This document shows, piece by piece, positions 42,601-51,753 of a DNA stretch of 64,000 bases (positions within the stretch are counted from its first letter, which is position 1; the number at the start of each line of letters is the position of its first letter). The stretch comes from Parapedobacter tibetensis (GTDB lineage Bacteria > Bacteroidota > Bacteroidia > Sphingobacteriales > Sphingobacteriaceae): NCBI RefSeq assembly GCF_024643205.1, contig NZ_JAMKQJ010000015.1:62001-126000 (forward strand), in the 5' to 3' direction. The notes below the pieces were generated by a model. It was given only the letters and a program-made list of their open reading frames with translations. It was not told the origin of the DNA and searched no databases. Both the position numbers and the translations under genes were made by a program.

Positions 42601-43806
42601 ATGAGCAAAAAGTTACAAAATAGGGTATCTTCATTTAAGGACGCCCAAATCGTCAAACAGAGCGGACTATATACTTATTTCCGCGCAATTCAATCCGGTC
42701 AGGACACGGAAGTGACCATACAGGGCAAACGTGTACTGATGTTTGGATCGAATTCATACCTCGGTCTTACTAACCATCCGAAGATCATCGAAGCTACGCA
42801 AAAGGCCACGGCCAAATACGGCACAGGGTGCGCAGGATCACGGTTCCTCAATGGCACATTGGATATCCATGAGGAATTGGAACACCAATTAGCGACCTAT
42901 ACTGGAAAGGAAGCGGCTTTGCTTTTCAGCACAGGCTTCCAAGCTAATTTAGGAGCACTTTCCTGTCTCACGGGGCGGAACGATTACATCTTGCTAGACG
43001 AACGCAATCATGCTTCACTGATTGATGGAAGCCGTTTATCCTTTTCAAAGGTCATCAAATATGCGCATAACGACATGCAGGATCTCCACCGCAAGCTGGA
43101 GCAGCTACCCGAGGATGCACTAAAGCTTATTGCTACGGATGGAATTTTCAGCATGGAGGGTGACATTGTCAAATTACCTGAATTAAATGAGCTTGCTATG
43201 ATGTATGATGCCGCGGTCATGGTCGACGATGCCCATAGCCTTGGCGTCATTGGCAGCCTTGGTGCAGGTACGGCAGACCATTTTGGTCTTACTGAACAAA
43301 CCGACCTCATCATGGGAACCTTCAGCAAGTCGTTGGCGTCCTTGGGAGGCTTCATTGCTAGTGACGTAACCACCATCGAATACCTGAAACACCGTGCCCG
43401 GTCACTAATGTTCAGTGCCAGCATGACACCGGCCTCCGCGGCCAGCACATTGGCTGCATTGGAAATCATCCGTTCGGAACCTGAACACATGCAACGATTG
43501 TGGGAAAACACTCTTTATGCAAAGCAATTGCTGATAGAAAATGGTTTTGATTTGGGTAAAACAGAAAGCCCCATTCTCCCGGTATACATCCGTGACAATG
43601 AGAAAACCTTCCGAATTACCCAGCTACTGCATGATGACGGCGTATTTGTCAATCCGATTGTATCTCCTGCCGTACCCACCGAAGAATCATTGATTAGGTT
43701 TTCACTCATGGCCACCCATACATTTTCCCAAATAGAGGAAGCAATTGAGAAATTGGTAAAGGCATATCGTTTTGTCAATCCTGAAATTATAGACGTAACG
43801 TTATGA
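42601..43806 (+). CDS. spt: Serine palmitoyltransferase
   Basis: A 401-residue soluble alpha-oxoamine synthase that condenses L-serine with a fatty acyl thioester to 3-ketosphinganine, the first step of sphingolipid synthesis. It follows the Sphingobacterium enzyme almost motif for motif: RVLMFGSNSYLGLTNHP, KYGTGCAGSRFLNGTLDIHE, PLP-stacking H137 (DERNHASL), D209 and H212 (VDDAHSLG), and the Schiff-base Lys at 243 (GTFSKSLASLGG). The C-terminal RFSLMATHTFSQIEEA is also typical. AONS/KBL relatives are excluded by the GCAGSRF and TGFQANLG wording and by the context. It overlaps the next gene by four bases (ATGA). Confidence 0.93.
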   Translation: MSKKLQNRVSSFKDAQIVKQSGLYTYFRAIQSGQDTEVTIQGKRVLMFGSNSYLGLTNHPKIIEATQKATAKYGTGCAGSRFLNGTLDIHEELEHQLATYTGKEAALLFSTGFQANLGALSCLTGRNDYILLDERNHASLIDGSRLSFSKVIKYAHNDMQDLHRKLEQLPEDALKLIATDGIFSMEGDIVKLPELNELAMMYDAAVMVDDAHSLGVIGSLGAGTADHFGLTEQTDLIMGTFSKSLASLGGFIASDVTTIEYLKHRARSLMFSASMTPASAASTLAALEIIRSEPEHMQRLWENTLYAKQLLIENGFDLGKTESPILPVYIRDNEKTFRITQLLHDDGVFVNPIVSPAVPTEESLIRFSLMATHTFSQIEEAIEKLVKAYRFVNPEIIDVTL

Positions 43807-44924
43807 TAGCATTGGTTACCATCAAGGACAAGCGCGGGGTGAAGCGTTTCATCGACTTTCCCCATAAGCTTTATGAAGCTGATGCGCATTACGTGCCGGA
43901 ATTGTTCGTCAGCCAGCAGGAAATGCTCTGGCCAGGCAGCCATCCATTTTATGAACATTCCAGCGCCCAGCTATTCCTGGTCTGTAATGGGGATAAGATT
44001 ATGGGAAGGATCGCGGCAATCTTAAATAATAATCATAATGCCTATACCGGCAACAAAGAGGGCTTCTTTGGCTTTTTTGACTGCATAAACCAGCAGGAAA
44101 TCGCAGACATGCTGTTAAATGCGGCATCCGCATGGCTCCGGTCAAAGGGCATGGAGAACATGATTGGCCCCATTAACTTAACGACCAATGATACCTGCGG
44201 ACTGTTGGTGGAGGGTTTTGACTGCCCACCTGTGATCATGATGCCATACAACAAACCATACTATGAGCATTTGTTAGTTCAGTACGGATTGCGAAAGAAA
44301 ACGGATCTTTTTGCCTACCGGGTTAGCAAAGCGACAGCCAATCAAAAGGCAGTAAAATTAGTGGGGAAACTGGAAGAAAGGCTGCAAACCAAAGGAATTG
44401 TTATTCGGGAAATCAATATGCGTGATTTCAAAAACGAAATCATAAAAGTGCGGGAAGTATATAACAAAGCATGGGATAAAAATCTGGGATTCGTGCCCAT
44501 GACAGCAGCAGAGTTTACCCATGCTGCCAATAGCATGAAATTGATCCTCGACCACCGGTTTTGCATTGTAGCGGAAAAGGAAGGGAAACTGGTTGGGTTT
44601 GCGCTTGGCATTCCCGACATCAACCAGATACAGATCAACATAAAAAAGGGTCGTCTTTTCCCAACCGGTATCTTCAAGTTGCTGCTCAACAAAAAAAGGA
44701 CTGACACACTACGCGTGCTCATGCTTGGTGTAATCGAAGGTTACCGAAAGATGGGCATTGAAGCCTGCCTATATGGCCGGATTATCAATAATGCGGCGCA
44801 TACTCGAATTAGGCAAGCAGAGTGTTCTTGGATGCTTGAGGATAATTATCTGATGAATCATGCTATTGAGCAAATCAACGGCGAATTGTACAAACGTTAC
44901 CGGATTTTTGAAAAAAAACTATGA
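43803..44924 (+). CDS. GNAT-fold acyltransferase, candidate bacterial ceramide synthase
   Basis: A 373-residue protein of the GNAT superfamily: N-terminal half with FVSQQEMLWPGSHPFYEHSS and GFFGFFDCINQQEIADML, and a C-terminal GNAT core (CIVAEKEGKLVGFALGIPDI, then LGVIEGYRKMGIEACLYGRI as the CoA pyrophosphate loop). In Caulobacter, the bacterial ceramide synthase is a GNAT-type protein encoded near spt. The direct overlap with spt at the start and with an SDR gene at the end makes N-acylation of 3-ketosphinganine the likely job. This assignment is inference from family and position. Confidence 0.75.
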   Translation: MIALVTIKDKRGVKRFIDFPHKLYEADAHYVPELFVSQQEMLWPGSHPFYEHSSAQLFLVCNGDKIMGRIAAILNNNHNAYTGNKEGFFGFFDCINQQEIADMLLNAASAWLRSKGMENMIGPINLTTNDTCGLLVEGFDCPPVIMMPYNKPYYEHLLVQYGLRKKTDLFAYRVSKATANQKAVKLVGKLEERLQTKGIVIREINMRDFKNEIIKVREVYNKAWDKNLGFVPMTAAEFTHAANSMKLILDHRFCIVAEKEGKLVGFALGIPDINQIQINIKKGRLFPTGIFKLLLNKKRTDTLRVLMLGVIEGYRKMGIEACLYGRIINNAAHTRIRQAECSWMLEDNYLMNHAIEQINGELYKRYRIFEKKL

Positions 44925-45937
44925 GCGCGAAGATCGCGAAAATATTGATAACAGGAGCAAGTGGCTTTATAGGATATCACCTGCTGAAAGCAGCGAAATC
45001 CAGGGGCTTTGAAACGCATGCTGGGATACGGAAAGGCAGTGAAATTTCCCACTTGCAAGGGTTGGTGGATGATTTTGTCTACCTGCAATACGATTCAGTA
45101 GAAAATCTTGTAAGCACCTTGAGCGAACAGCAATATCAATATATTATTCATACAGCGGCACTGACACGGTCGAACAGTAAAAGCACACTATTCCGTGTCA
45201 ACGTTGAATACACGAAAAATCTGGCTTTGGCTGCACAAGCCTCAAAAATTCCCTTACGTGCTTTTGTTTTTGTGAGCAGCTTAGCGGCGGTAGGCCCCCT
45301 TGAATACGATGCCGTAAAACCCATCAATGAGCACTCGCCGCTCCATCCGGTGACTGCCTATGGACAAAGCAAATGCATTGCCGAGCAGCAATTGTTGGCC
45401 ATAAAAGGCCTGCCACTGACGATCATACGGCCAACAGCGGTATACGGCCCGCGCGAACGTGATTTACTGGTGCTGTTTAATACTATAGCCAGCGGGTGGG
45501 ACTTTTATATCGGCCGTATCCGACAAAAACTGAGTTTTGTCTATGTGGAAGATTTAGCAGGAGTGATTATTGATGCTGCCATCCAACGCGAATCAGCACA
45601 GGAGCCAAAGACTTATACTATCTCGGACGGAAATATATATGGCAGGTATGAGGTAGCTGATCTCGTAAAGACGCTACTTCCACGGAAGGCATTCCGATTG
45701 CACCTTCCCCTAGGGATTGTCAAAGCAGCCGCCAATGTCCTGGAGTGGTCGTATCGCCAATCGGTGAAGCCGCCAGTTATCTATCGCGAGCGCATCAATG
45801 AATTAACAGCCCCCAATTGGGAATGCGACATCGCCGCCGCTAAACAGGATTTGGCCTTTGCACCGCAATATGATTTGAAAAAAGGGCTTGCAAAAACCAT
45901 CTCTTGGTATAAAGCAAATAAGTGGATGAGTCAATAA
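44921..45937 (+). CDS. Extended SDR oxidoreductase, candidate CerR (3-ketoceramide reductase)
   Basis: A 338-residue NAD(P)-dependent epimerase/dehydratase-type protein: ILITGASGFIGYHLLKAAKS (TGxxGxxG dinucleotide site), VSSLAAVGP, catalytic YGQSKCIAE (Tyr-x3-Lys), and RPTAVYGPRERDL. The Caulobacter reductase CerR, which reduces the 3-keto group of oxidised ceramide, is an extended SDR of the same kind. Overlap with the GNAT gene by four bases (ATGA) makes spt, acyltransferase and reductase one translation unit. A sugar epimerase cannot be ruled out from motifs alone. Confidence 0.75.
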   Translation: MSAKIAKILITGASGFIGYHLLKAAKSRGFETHAGIRKGSEISHLQGLVDDFVYLQYDSVENLVSTLSEQQYQYIIHTAALTRSNSKSTLFRVNVEYTKNLALAAQASKIPLRAFVFVSSLAAVGPLEYDAVKPINEHSPLHPVTAYGQSKCIAEQQLLAIKGLPLTIIRPTAVYGPRERDLLVLFNTIASGWDFYIGRIRQKLSFVYVEDLAGVIIDAAIQRESAQEPKTYTISDGNIYGRYEVADLVKTLLPRKAFRLHLPLGIVKAAANVLEWSYRQSVKPPVIYRERINELTAPNWECDIAAAKQDLAFAPQYDLKKGLAKTISWYKANKWMSQ

Positions 45938-45977
45938 ACAATAAAAATTTAAAAAAACAGCATTTAAAATTAGATAT

Positions 45978-47300
45978 ATGGAAAATCAAGTAAAAAAAGC
46001 GGAAGGGAAGCTAGGAATTTTGATCCCGGGACTCGGTGCCGTTGCATCGACGTTAATTGCCGGATTGGCAACCATCAATAAAGGACTTGCCAAACCCATT
46101 GGATCAATTTCTCAAATGAGCACGATACGATTGGGCAAGCGAACGGAGAATCGCAACCCGTTGATCAAAGACTTTGTCCCGTTAGCAAATCTAAAGGATA
46201 TCGTCTTTGGCGGATGGGATATCTATGAAGACAACGTGTATGAGGCAGCCTCCAACGCAAGGGTATTGGAACAGACTCAACTTGATTTGGTAAGGGAGGA
46301 ACTGGAATCGATAAAACCAATGAAAGCGGTTTTTGACAGGGATTTTGTAAAGAACTTGGATGGCACGCATGTCAAAACCGGAACCCGTCGGGAACTTGCC
46401 TATGCCGTTATCGAAGACATACAAAACTTCAAACAAGTGAACGGATGTGACCGCATCGTCGTACTTTGGTGCGGATCAACGGAAAAATATATCGAAGAAT
46501 GCGAAGTGTTTTCCAGCCTAATTAACTTTGAACGGGGTCTTGATGAAGACGACAAACGGATTTCCCCCAGTATGGTATATGCCTATGCGGCCATTAAATC
46601 TGGAGTCCCCTTTGTAAACGGGGCACCCAATCTCACCTGTGACATCCCAGCCTTGATCGAGCTATCCATTTTGGCAGAAGTGCCCATTGCCGGCAAGGAT
46701 TTTAAAACCGGGCAAACCCTAATGAAAACCATTATAGCTCCTGGCTTACAGGCACGTGCATTAGGGGTATCCGGCTGGTTCTCTACCAACATCTTGGGCA
46801 ATAGGGATGGCTATGTGCTGGATCGTCCCGAAAACTTCAAGAGCAAGGAAGTCACCAAACTGGGTGTGTTGGAAGAGATTTTCGATGCAGAGAAGAACCC
46901 GGATTTGTACAGCGACCTGTACCACAAAATCCGCATCAATTATTATCCTCCGCACGGCGACAGCAAGGAAAGCTGGGACAACATCGACATCTTCGGGTGG
47001 TTGGGCTATAAAATGCAGATCAAGGTCAATTTCCTTTGCAGAGATTCCATATTGGCTGCTCCGGTTGCGTTGGATTTGGCTTTGTTTATCGATTTGGCCA
47101 AGCGGGCAGGAATGTACGGCATTCAGGAATGGTTATCCTTTTACCTCAAATCTCCTCAAACAGCACCGGGGTTACCCCCAGAGCATGATATCTTCAAGCA
47201 GCTCATTAAGCTTCAGAATACGCTGAGACATATTATGGGTGAAGATTTGATTACGCATTTGGGACTGGATTACTACCAGGAATTGGTGGATAGCATGTAA
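45978..47300 (+). CDS. myo-Inositol-1-phosphate synthase
   Basis: A 440-residue enzyme that converts glucose-6-phosphate to inositol 3-phosphate (L-1-phosphate) with NAD. N-terminal Rossmann loop GILIPGLGAVASTLIAGL, then the family landmarks DNVYEAASNARVL, VNGAPNLTCDIPALIELS, PIAGKDFKTGQTLMKTIIAP and SWFSTNILGNRDG. The GKDFKTGQT strand carries the catalytic lysines. The length fits bacterial/archaeal forms of the longer type. It supplies the inositol phosphate head for the lipids made by the downstream transferases; similar linkage to phosphatidylinositol genes is known in Bacteroides. Confidence 0.9.
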   Translation: MENQVKKAEGKLGILIPGLGAVASTLIAGLATINKGLAKPIGSISQMSTIRLGKRTENRNPLIKDFVPLANLKDIVFGGWDIYEDNVYEAASNARVLEQTQLDLVREELESIKPMKAVFDRDFVKNLDGTHVKTGTRRELAYAVIEDIQNFKQVNGCDRIVVLWCGSTEKYIEECEVFSSLINFERGLDEDDKRISPSMVYAYAAIKSGVPFVNGAPNLTCDIPALIELSILAEVPIAGKDFKTGQTLMKTIIAPGLQARALGVSGWFSTNILGNRDGYVLDRPENFKSKEVTKLGVLEEIFDAEKNPDLYSDLYHKIRINYYPPHGDSKESWDNIDIFGWLGYKMQIKVNFLCRDSILAAPVALDLALFIDLAKRAGMYGIQEWLSFYLKSPQTAPGLPPEHDIFKQLIKLQNTLRHIMGEDLITHLGLDYYQELVDSM

Positions 47301-47323
47301 TGCCCGTGAACCCACTTTAGGTG

Positions 47324-47411
47324 TTCCGTATGTATGTTATGTATCCAATCCAAATTGGGGTGCATAACATACCATACGAATACTCAAACCAGGTATGGAT
47401 GATATACCTGG
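47324..47411 (+). other. Two hairpins between the inositol-phosphate synthase and the DUF5686 gene
   Basis: First, a long imperfect stem (47324-47343 against 47361-47380, 17 of 20 positions paired with single bulges). Second, CCAGGTAT (47389-47396) with ATACCTGG (47404-47411). Neither has a T-run behind it, so they may be message-processing or attenuation structures rather than terminators. Confidence 0.45.
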
Positions 47412-47536
47412 CGTTCAATGACCTTGAACAGGTTTCAGCCAACTTTAAGGTTTGTTGAACAGGCTATTATTGTCCGTTGTATGCTATCCTCTCAACGGTG
47501 ATGCCATTATCCACAGTGATATTGCAAAACGATACC

Positions 47537-50107
47537 ATGACATTTAAAACAACATATTTCGCTATAAAAACGGGAATAGGATTGCTAGCCTTTATCCTTC
47601 TTTGCAACAATATTTTGGCGCAAACAACCACCATCAAGGGGGTAATCAAGGATAAGAACAGTAAAGAGACGCTGCCATATGTTTCAGTGGCCATTGTCGG
47701 TGGCCTAGTGGGAAGCGGCACATCAGCGGACGAAGATGGACGATACCAAATTACCGTATCTGGCAATCTTACCACGCTGCGTTTTAGCTACATTGGTTAT
47801 CTACCCATAGACACGACCATCACACCGGGGCAAGACCAAACCATTGACATTGCTATGGAGGTAGATGCTACCATGATGGAAGAAGTGGTGATATCCGGTA
47901 GGCGTCGCTATCGAAACCGCGACAATCCCGCCGTACAGCTCATACGCAAGGTCATCGAGCATAAAGAAGAGAACCAGCTCGAAGCACAGGAATATGTGCA
48001 ATATGAGCAGTATGAGAAGGTATCATTTGCATTAAGCAATTTGTCCGAAAAATTCAAGAATAGGCGTATTTTCAAGAACTACCAATTTTTGTTTAATGAG
48101 CAGGATTCCAGCACGCTGGGAGGGAAATATACCCTGCCCGCTTATATGCATGAAAAATTATCGCAGATTTATTTCAGAAAAAGTCCGCAGAAGCGCAAGC
48201 AATATATATTGGCAGAAAAACGGGCAGAATTTGATTCAAAATTCATCGACAACGATGGGTTGACCGAATATTTCAATCGCCTATATGAAGACATCAATAT
48301 CTACGACAACAACATTTCCTTGTTGACCAATCTCCTATTGAGTCCAATCGCCAATAGTTCGCCCACGTTTTATAAATTTTTCATCACGGATACCATCAAG
48401 ACCAATGACCCCTGGCTAGTAGAATTGAGTTTTGTGCCGCGAAACAAAACAGACCTCCTGTTTACCGGCAAGCTCTATGTCACCCTCGATGGGAATTATG
48501 CGGTGCAGGAGGCGTACTTCACGGTAGCCGAGGATATTAACCTCAATTTTGTGCGGGATATGGAAGTAACACTGGAATTTGAAAAGGATCCAAATGGCCG
48601 GTATTATCTTGACAAGAGTGTCTTAGCCATGGAATTCGGACTTGGGGAAAAAGGAGGTGGCGTATACGGGAGACGGATGGTCAACTACAAGGACTTCCAG
48701 GTGGACATCAAACAACCGGATAGCATATACGATGGTCCAGCCGAGGAAATTGCCTATAAAGAAGAAGAGGTCCAGCAAGAAGCATATTGGAGGGGAGCTA
48801 GGCATATTCCCCTTGAAAAAAAAGAAGACGACATATATAAGAACATAGACACCTTGCAGACCATTCGGTCGTTCAGGCGGTTTATGGATATCAGCACCGT
48901 GCTAATTGCCGGCTATAAGTCATTCGGACCCGTGGAGGTAGGACCCGTGAATACGTTTTATAGTTTCAATCCCGTTGAAGGATTCAGGTTGCGTATTGGG
49001 GGGCGCACTACCTCGGAAATGAGCAAGCGGTTTTATGCGGAGACGTATGCGGCTTATGGATTCAATGATGAAAAGTGGAAATATTTCCTTAGCGGTACTT
49101 ATTCCTTAAACAATAAGTCCATTTATACATTCCCCCAGCATTACCTGCGAGCAAGCTATCAAAAGGACACGAAGATACCGGGCCAAGACCTCCAGTTCGT
49201 ACAGGAAGACAATTTTCTCCTGTCATTCAAACGGGGCGATAATTATCGTTGGTTATACAATGATATCTATCGGTTGGAATACCTTCATGAACTCGCCAAT
49301 AATTTTTCTTACGGATTGGAACTTACCAAATGGAGGCAACAACCCGCAGGTATACTCACCTACCAGCTAGAGGAACAGGGCAACTTACGAAATTATTCCG
49401 AATTGAATACAACAGAGATCTCCCTCAGGTTGAGATACGCACCCAACGAACAATTCTATCAAGGAAAAGCTTACCGGGTACCTATCTTTAACAAATATCC
49501 CATCCTTACCCTCAACTATACGGCAGGGCTGAAGGGCTTCCTCGATGGAGAGTACGACTACCACAACGTATCCGCAGGTATATTTAAACGGGTATACTTA
49601 TCGCAGTTGGGTTATGCAGATGTCAATTTGGAAGGCACATATATTTTTGGCGATGGGTTACCTTTCCCGCTGCTATCCATCCACCGGGCCAACCAAACAT
49701 ATGCCTACCAGCTCAATGCATACAACCTGATGAATTTTTTGGAGTTTGTCAGCGATCATCATGCAGCGGTGAATGTACAGTACTATATGAACGGGTTCCT
49801 GTTCAACAAAATCCCACTGTTGAAACGCCTGAAATTACGAGAAGTATTTAGCTTCAAAGGGATATGGGGTGCCTTGCGCGCTAAAAACAATCCCGCACAC
49901 AACAATGAGGTATTTCAGTTTCAGCAAAATGAGGACGGCATTCCTATTTCCTATACGCTCCACCGTGGACCTTATATTGAAGCCAGCGCAGGAGTGGCTA
50001 ATGTTTTTAAGTTTCTGCGGATTGATGCGGTCAGGAGATTTACATACCTGAATAATCCCGATGTCCCCAAATGGGGGATTAGAGCGCGGTTTAAATTTGA
50101 TTTTTAA
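47537..50107 (+). CDS. DUF5686 outer membrane protein with carboxypeptidase-like domain
   Basis: From the ATG at 47537 the protein has 856 residues. Order: signal peptide (TGIGLLAFILLCNNILAQ), CarboxypepD_reg-like domain (about residues 30-105, IKGVIKDKNSKETLPYVSVA), a DUF5686 region starting NPAVQLIRKVIEHKEENQLE, and a C-terminal beta-barrel ending KWGIRARFKFDF. The family is common in Bacteroidota and its function is unknown. Its position inside the sphingolipid-inositol cluster suggests an outer-membrane job for these lipids. Start at 47477 is possible but would put nonsense before the signal peptide. Confidence 0.85.
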   Translation: MTFKTTYFAIKTGIGLLAFILLCNNILAQTTTIKGVIKDKNSKETLPYVSVAIVGGLVGSGTSADEDGRYQITVSGNLTTLRFSYIGYLPIDTTITPGQDQTIDIAMEVDATMMEEVVISGRRRYRNRDNPAVQLIRKVIEHKEENQLEAQEYVQYEQYEKVSFALSNLSEKFKNRRIFKNYQFLFNEQDSSTLGGKYTLPAYMHEKLSQIYFRKSPQKRKQYILAEKRAEFDSKFIDNDGLTEYFNRLYEDINIYDNNISLLTNLLLSPIANSSPTFYKFFITDTIKTNDPWLVELSFVPRNKTDLLFTGKLYVTLDGNYAVQEAYFTVAEDINLNFVRDMEVTLEFEKDPNGRYYLDKSVLAMEFGLGEKGGGVYGRRMVNYKDFQVDIKQPDSIYDGPAEEIAYKEEEVQQEAYWRGARHIPLEKKEDDIYKNIDTLQTIRSFRRFMDISTVLIAGYKSFGPVEVGPVNTFYSFNPVEGFRLRIGGRTTSEMSKRFYAETYAAYGFNDEKWKYFLSGTYSLNNKSIYTFPQHYLRASYQKDTKIPGQDLQFVQEDNFLLSFKRGDNYRWLYNDIYRLEYLHELANNFSYGLELTKWRQQPAGILTYQLEEQGNLRNYSELNTTEISLRLRYAPNEQFYQGKAYRVPIFNKYPILTLNYTAGLKGFLDGEYDYHNVSAGIFKRVYLSQLGYADVNLEGTYIFGDGLPFPLLSIHRANQTYAYQLNAYNLMNFLEFVSDHHAAVNVQYYMNGFLFNKIPLLKRLKLREVFSFKGIWGALRAKNNPAHNNEVFQFQQNEDGIPISYTLHRGPYIEASAGVANVFKFLRIDAVRRFTYLNNPDVPKWGIRARFKFDF

Positions 50108-50133
50108 TTCATGCAAACACAACGTCACAACTC

Positions 50134-50874
50134 ATGGAATATGCAATTATAGCAGCAGGTGAAGGCTCCAGGCTCAAAATGGATGGTGTCGACCATCCAA
50201 AACCAATGGTGACCTTGCAAGGTGTCAAGCTGATTGACCTGTTGATCAGGCAATTCATCGAGGCTAGCGCCTCAGCCATTCATATCATCATTAACGAACA
50301 ATCACCGGAACTCGACAAGCACCTTGCCTTAGCTAAATTTCCCGTACCGGTAGATGTCATCCGCAAGACCACACCTAGTTCACTACATAGTTTTCATGAA
50401 CTGCTGCTGCAACACCCTACTTTACACGAATGTTGCCTCGCGACCACAGACACTGTGTTCCTTGCCGGGGAATTCAAACGGTTCATTGAGGCTTTTCAGA
50501 CAAATCCAGCAATTGATGCCATGATGGCTGTGACCACTTATATAGATGACGAAAGCCCATTGTATGTGTCCGTGGATGCCGAAAATACCATCCATGCATT
50601 TTCAGGAATCCCTATTGGTAATCCTGAATACGTATCTGGAGGTATTTATTGCCTGCGGAGGAACGCTATTGATAGCGTACACAGCGCCTTAAACAAGGGA
50701 ATGTCGCGCATGCGCAATTTCCAGCAGCACTTAATTGATCAAGGACTTGCTGTAGCTGCATTCCCGTTCAGTAAAATCATTGATATCGATCATTTAAAGG
50801 ACATCAAAACAGCAGAAAGCTTCCTAATGGAACACCAGCATAAGGCCCTTTTTGAAACAACACATGGAAAATAA
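50134..50874 (+). CDS. MobA-like nucleotidyltransferase, candidate CTP:inositol-phosphate cytidylyltransferase
   Basis: A 246-residue nucleotidyltransferase: the nucleotide loop AAGEGSRL (G9, G11, R13), Lys at position 23 (HPKPMV), CCLATTDTVFL with the metal-binding Asp and YVSGGIYCLRR. Archaeal CTP:inositol-1-phosphate cytidylyltransferases share this layout. Downstream lie a CDP-alcohol phosphotransferase and upstream an inositol-phosphate synthase, so CDP-inositol is the plausible product. Its last 11 bases overlap the ATP-grasp gene. Confidence 0.7.
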   Translation: MEYAIIAAGEGSRLKMDGVDHPKPMVTLQGVKLIDLLIRQFIEASASAIHIIINEQSPELDKHLALAKFPVPVDVIRKTTPSSLHSFHELLLQHPTLHECCLATTDTVFLAGEFKRFIEAFQTNPAIDAMMAVTTYIDDESPLYVSVDAENTIHAFSGIPIGNPEYVSGGIYCLRRNAIDSVHSALNKGMSRMRNFQQHLIDQGLAVAAFPFSKIIDIDHLKDIKTAESFLMEHQHKALFETTHGK

Positions 50875-51751
50875 AGCAATAGGCATCAGGCGTGAGAGTC
50901 AGTTTTCGCCCAATCATATCGGCAATGACCGCATCATTTTCGATTTAGTCACTGCAGGACTGATATCCCATGGGATAGATATAATGGTATACGACGAGCA
51001 TGCATTCCTGACGGAAAAAAGCATAGAGCATGACCATATATTCACCATGGGGCGCAACAAAGCATTAGTTAATCAATTGAAGGTCTATGAAGAACAAGGC
51101 AAAAAAATATTCAATTCCGGATTTGGCATTGAAAAATGTTACCGGATTAATATGGTTACAGGACTCATCAATGGCGGCGTCCCTTACCCTAAGAGTATCA
51201 TCACGGCTACGGGGACTGATATAGCGCAAGCATATGAGCTGCTGGATAGCCAGGGTGTGTGGATTAAACGAGGCGATTTCCATGCCATACACAGGGAAGA
51301 CGTTTCCTTTGTTTCTTCACGGGAGGAAGCACAGCATATCGTGAATGAATACGCATTTCGTGGGATACAAAGCGCCGTATTATCTGAGCACCTTGCCGGG
51401 GACCTCGTTAAATTTTACGGTGTCCGTGATACGGATTTCTTCCATTGGTTTTATCCATATGATCATAACCACCATAAATACGCACTTTATGAAGACATCA
51501 ATGGCAAGTCTGCCCATTACCCATTCAATACGTCTGACCTTCAGAAAACAGCGGAAACCGCCGCAAAGCTATTGGAAGTCTTTATTTATGGCGGGGATGC
51601 CATCATCGATAGGAATGGCAACTTCCATATCATTGACCTCAATGACTGGCCCAGCTTTGCACCATGCCGGGAAGAGGCAACGGCCGCAATTACACAATTA
51701 TTGCTGAAAAAATTCGCGGATAACCAACCTAGTACAATGCTAAAACAGTAG
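50864..51751 (+). CDS. ATP-grasp family protein of unknown substrate
   Basis: A 295-residue protein (ATG at 50864; in-frame ATG at 50852 also possible) with an ATP-grasp fold: N-terminal part with GIRRESQFSPNHIGNDRIIF, central subdomain QGVWIKRGDFHAIHREDVSF, and C-terminal catalytic subdomain with IYGGDAIIDRNGNFHIIDLN and DWPSF, the Mg-binding Asp/Asn pair. ATP-grasp enzymes join a carboxylate to an amine or thiol via an acyl phosphate, or phosphorylate a hydroxyl. None is known to me in inositol-lipid synthesis. Overlap with the nucleotidyltransferase gene by 11 bases and two bases before the CDP-alcohol transferase make a shared pathway likely. Confidence 0.8.
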   Translation: MENKAIGIRRESQFSPNHIGNDRIIFDLVTAGLISHGIDIMVYDEHAFLTEKSIEHDHIFTMGRNKALVNQLKVYEEQGKKIFNSGFGIEKCYRINMVTGLINGGVPYPKSIITATGTDIAQAYELLDSQGVWIKRGDFHAIHREDVSFVSSREEAQHIVNEYAFRGIQSAVLSEHLAGDLVKFYGVRDTDFFHWFYPYDHNHHKYALYEDINGKSAHYPFNTSDLQKTAETAAKLLEVFIYGGDAIIDRNGNFHIIDLNDWPSFAPCREEATAAITQLLLKKFADNQPSTMLKQ

Positions 51752-51753
51752 TT

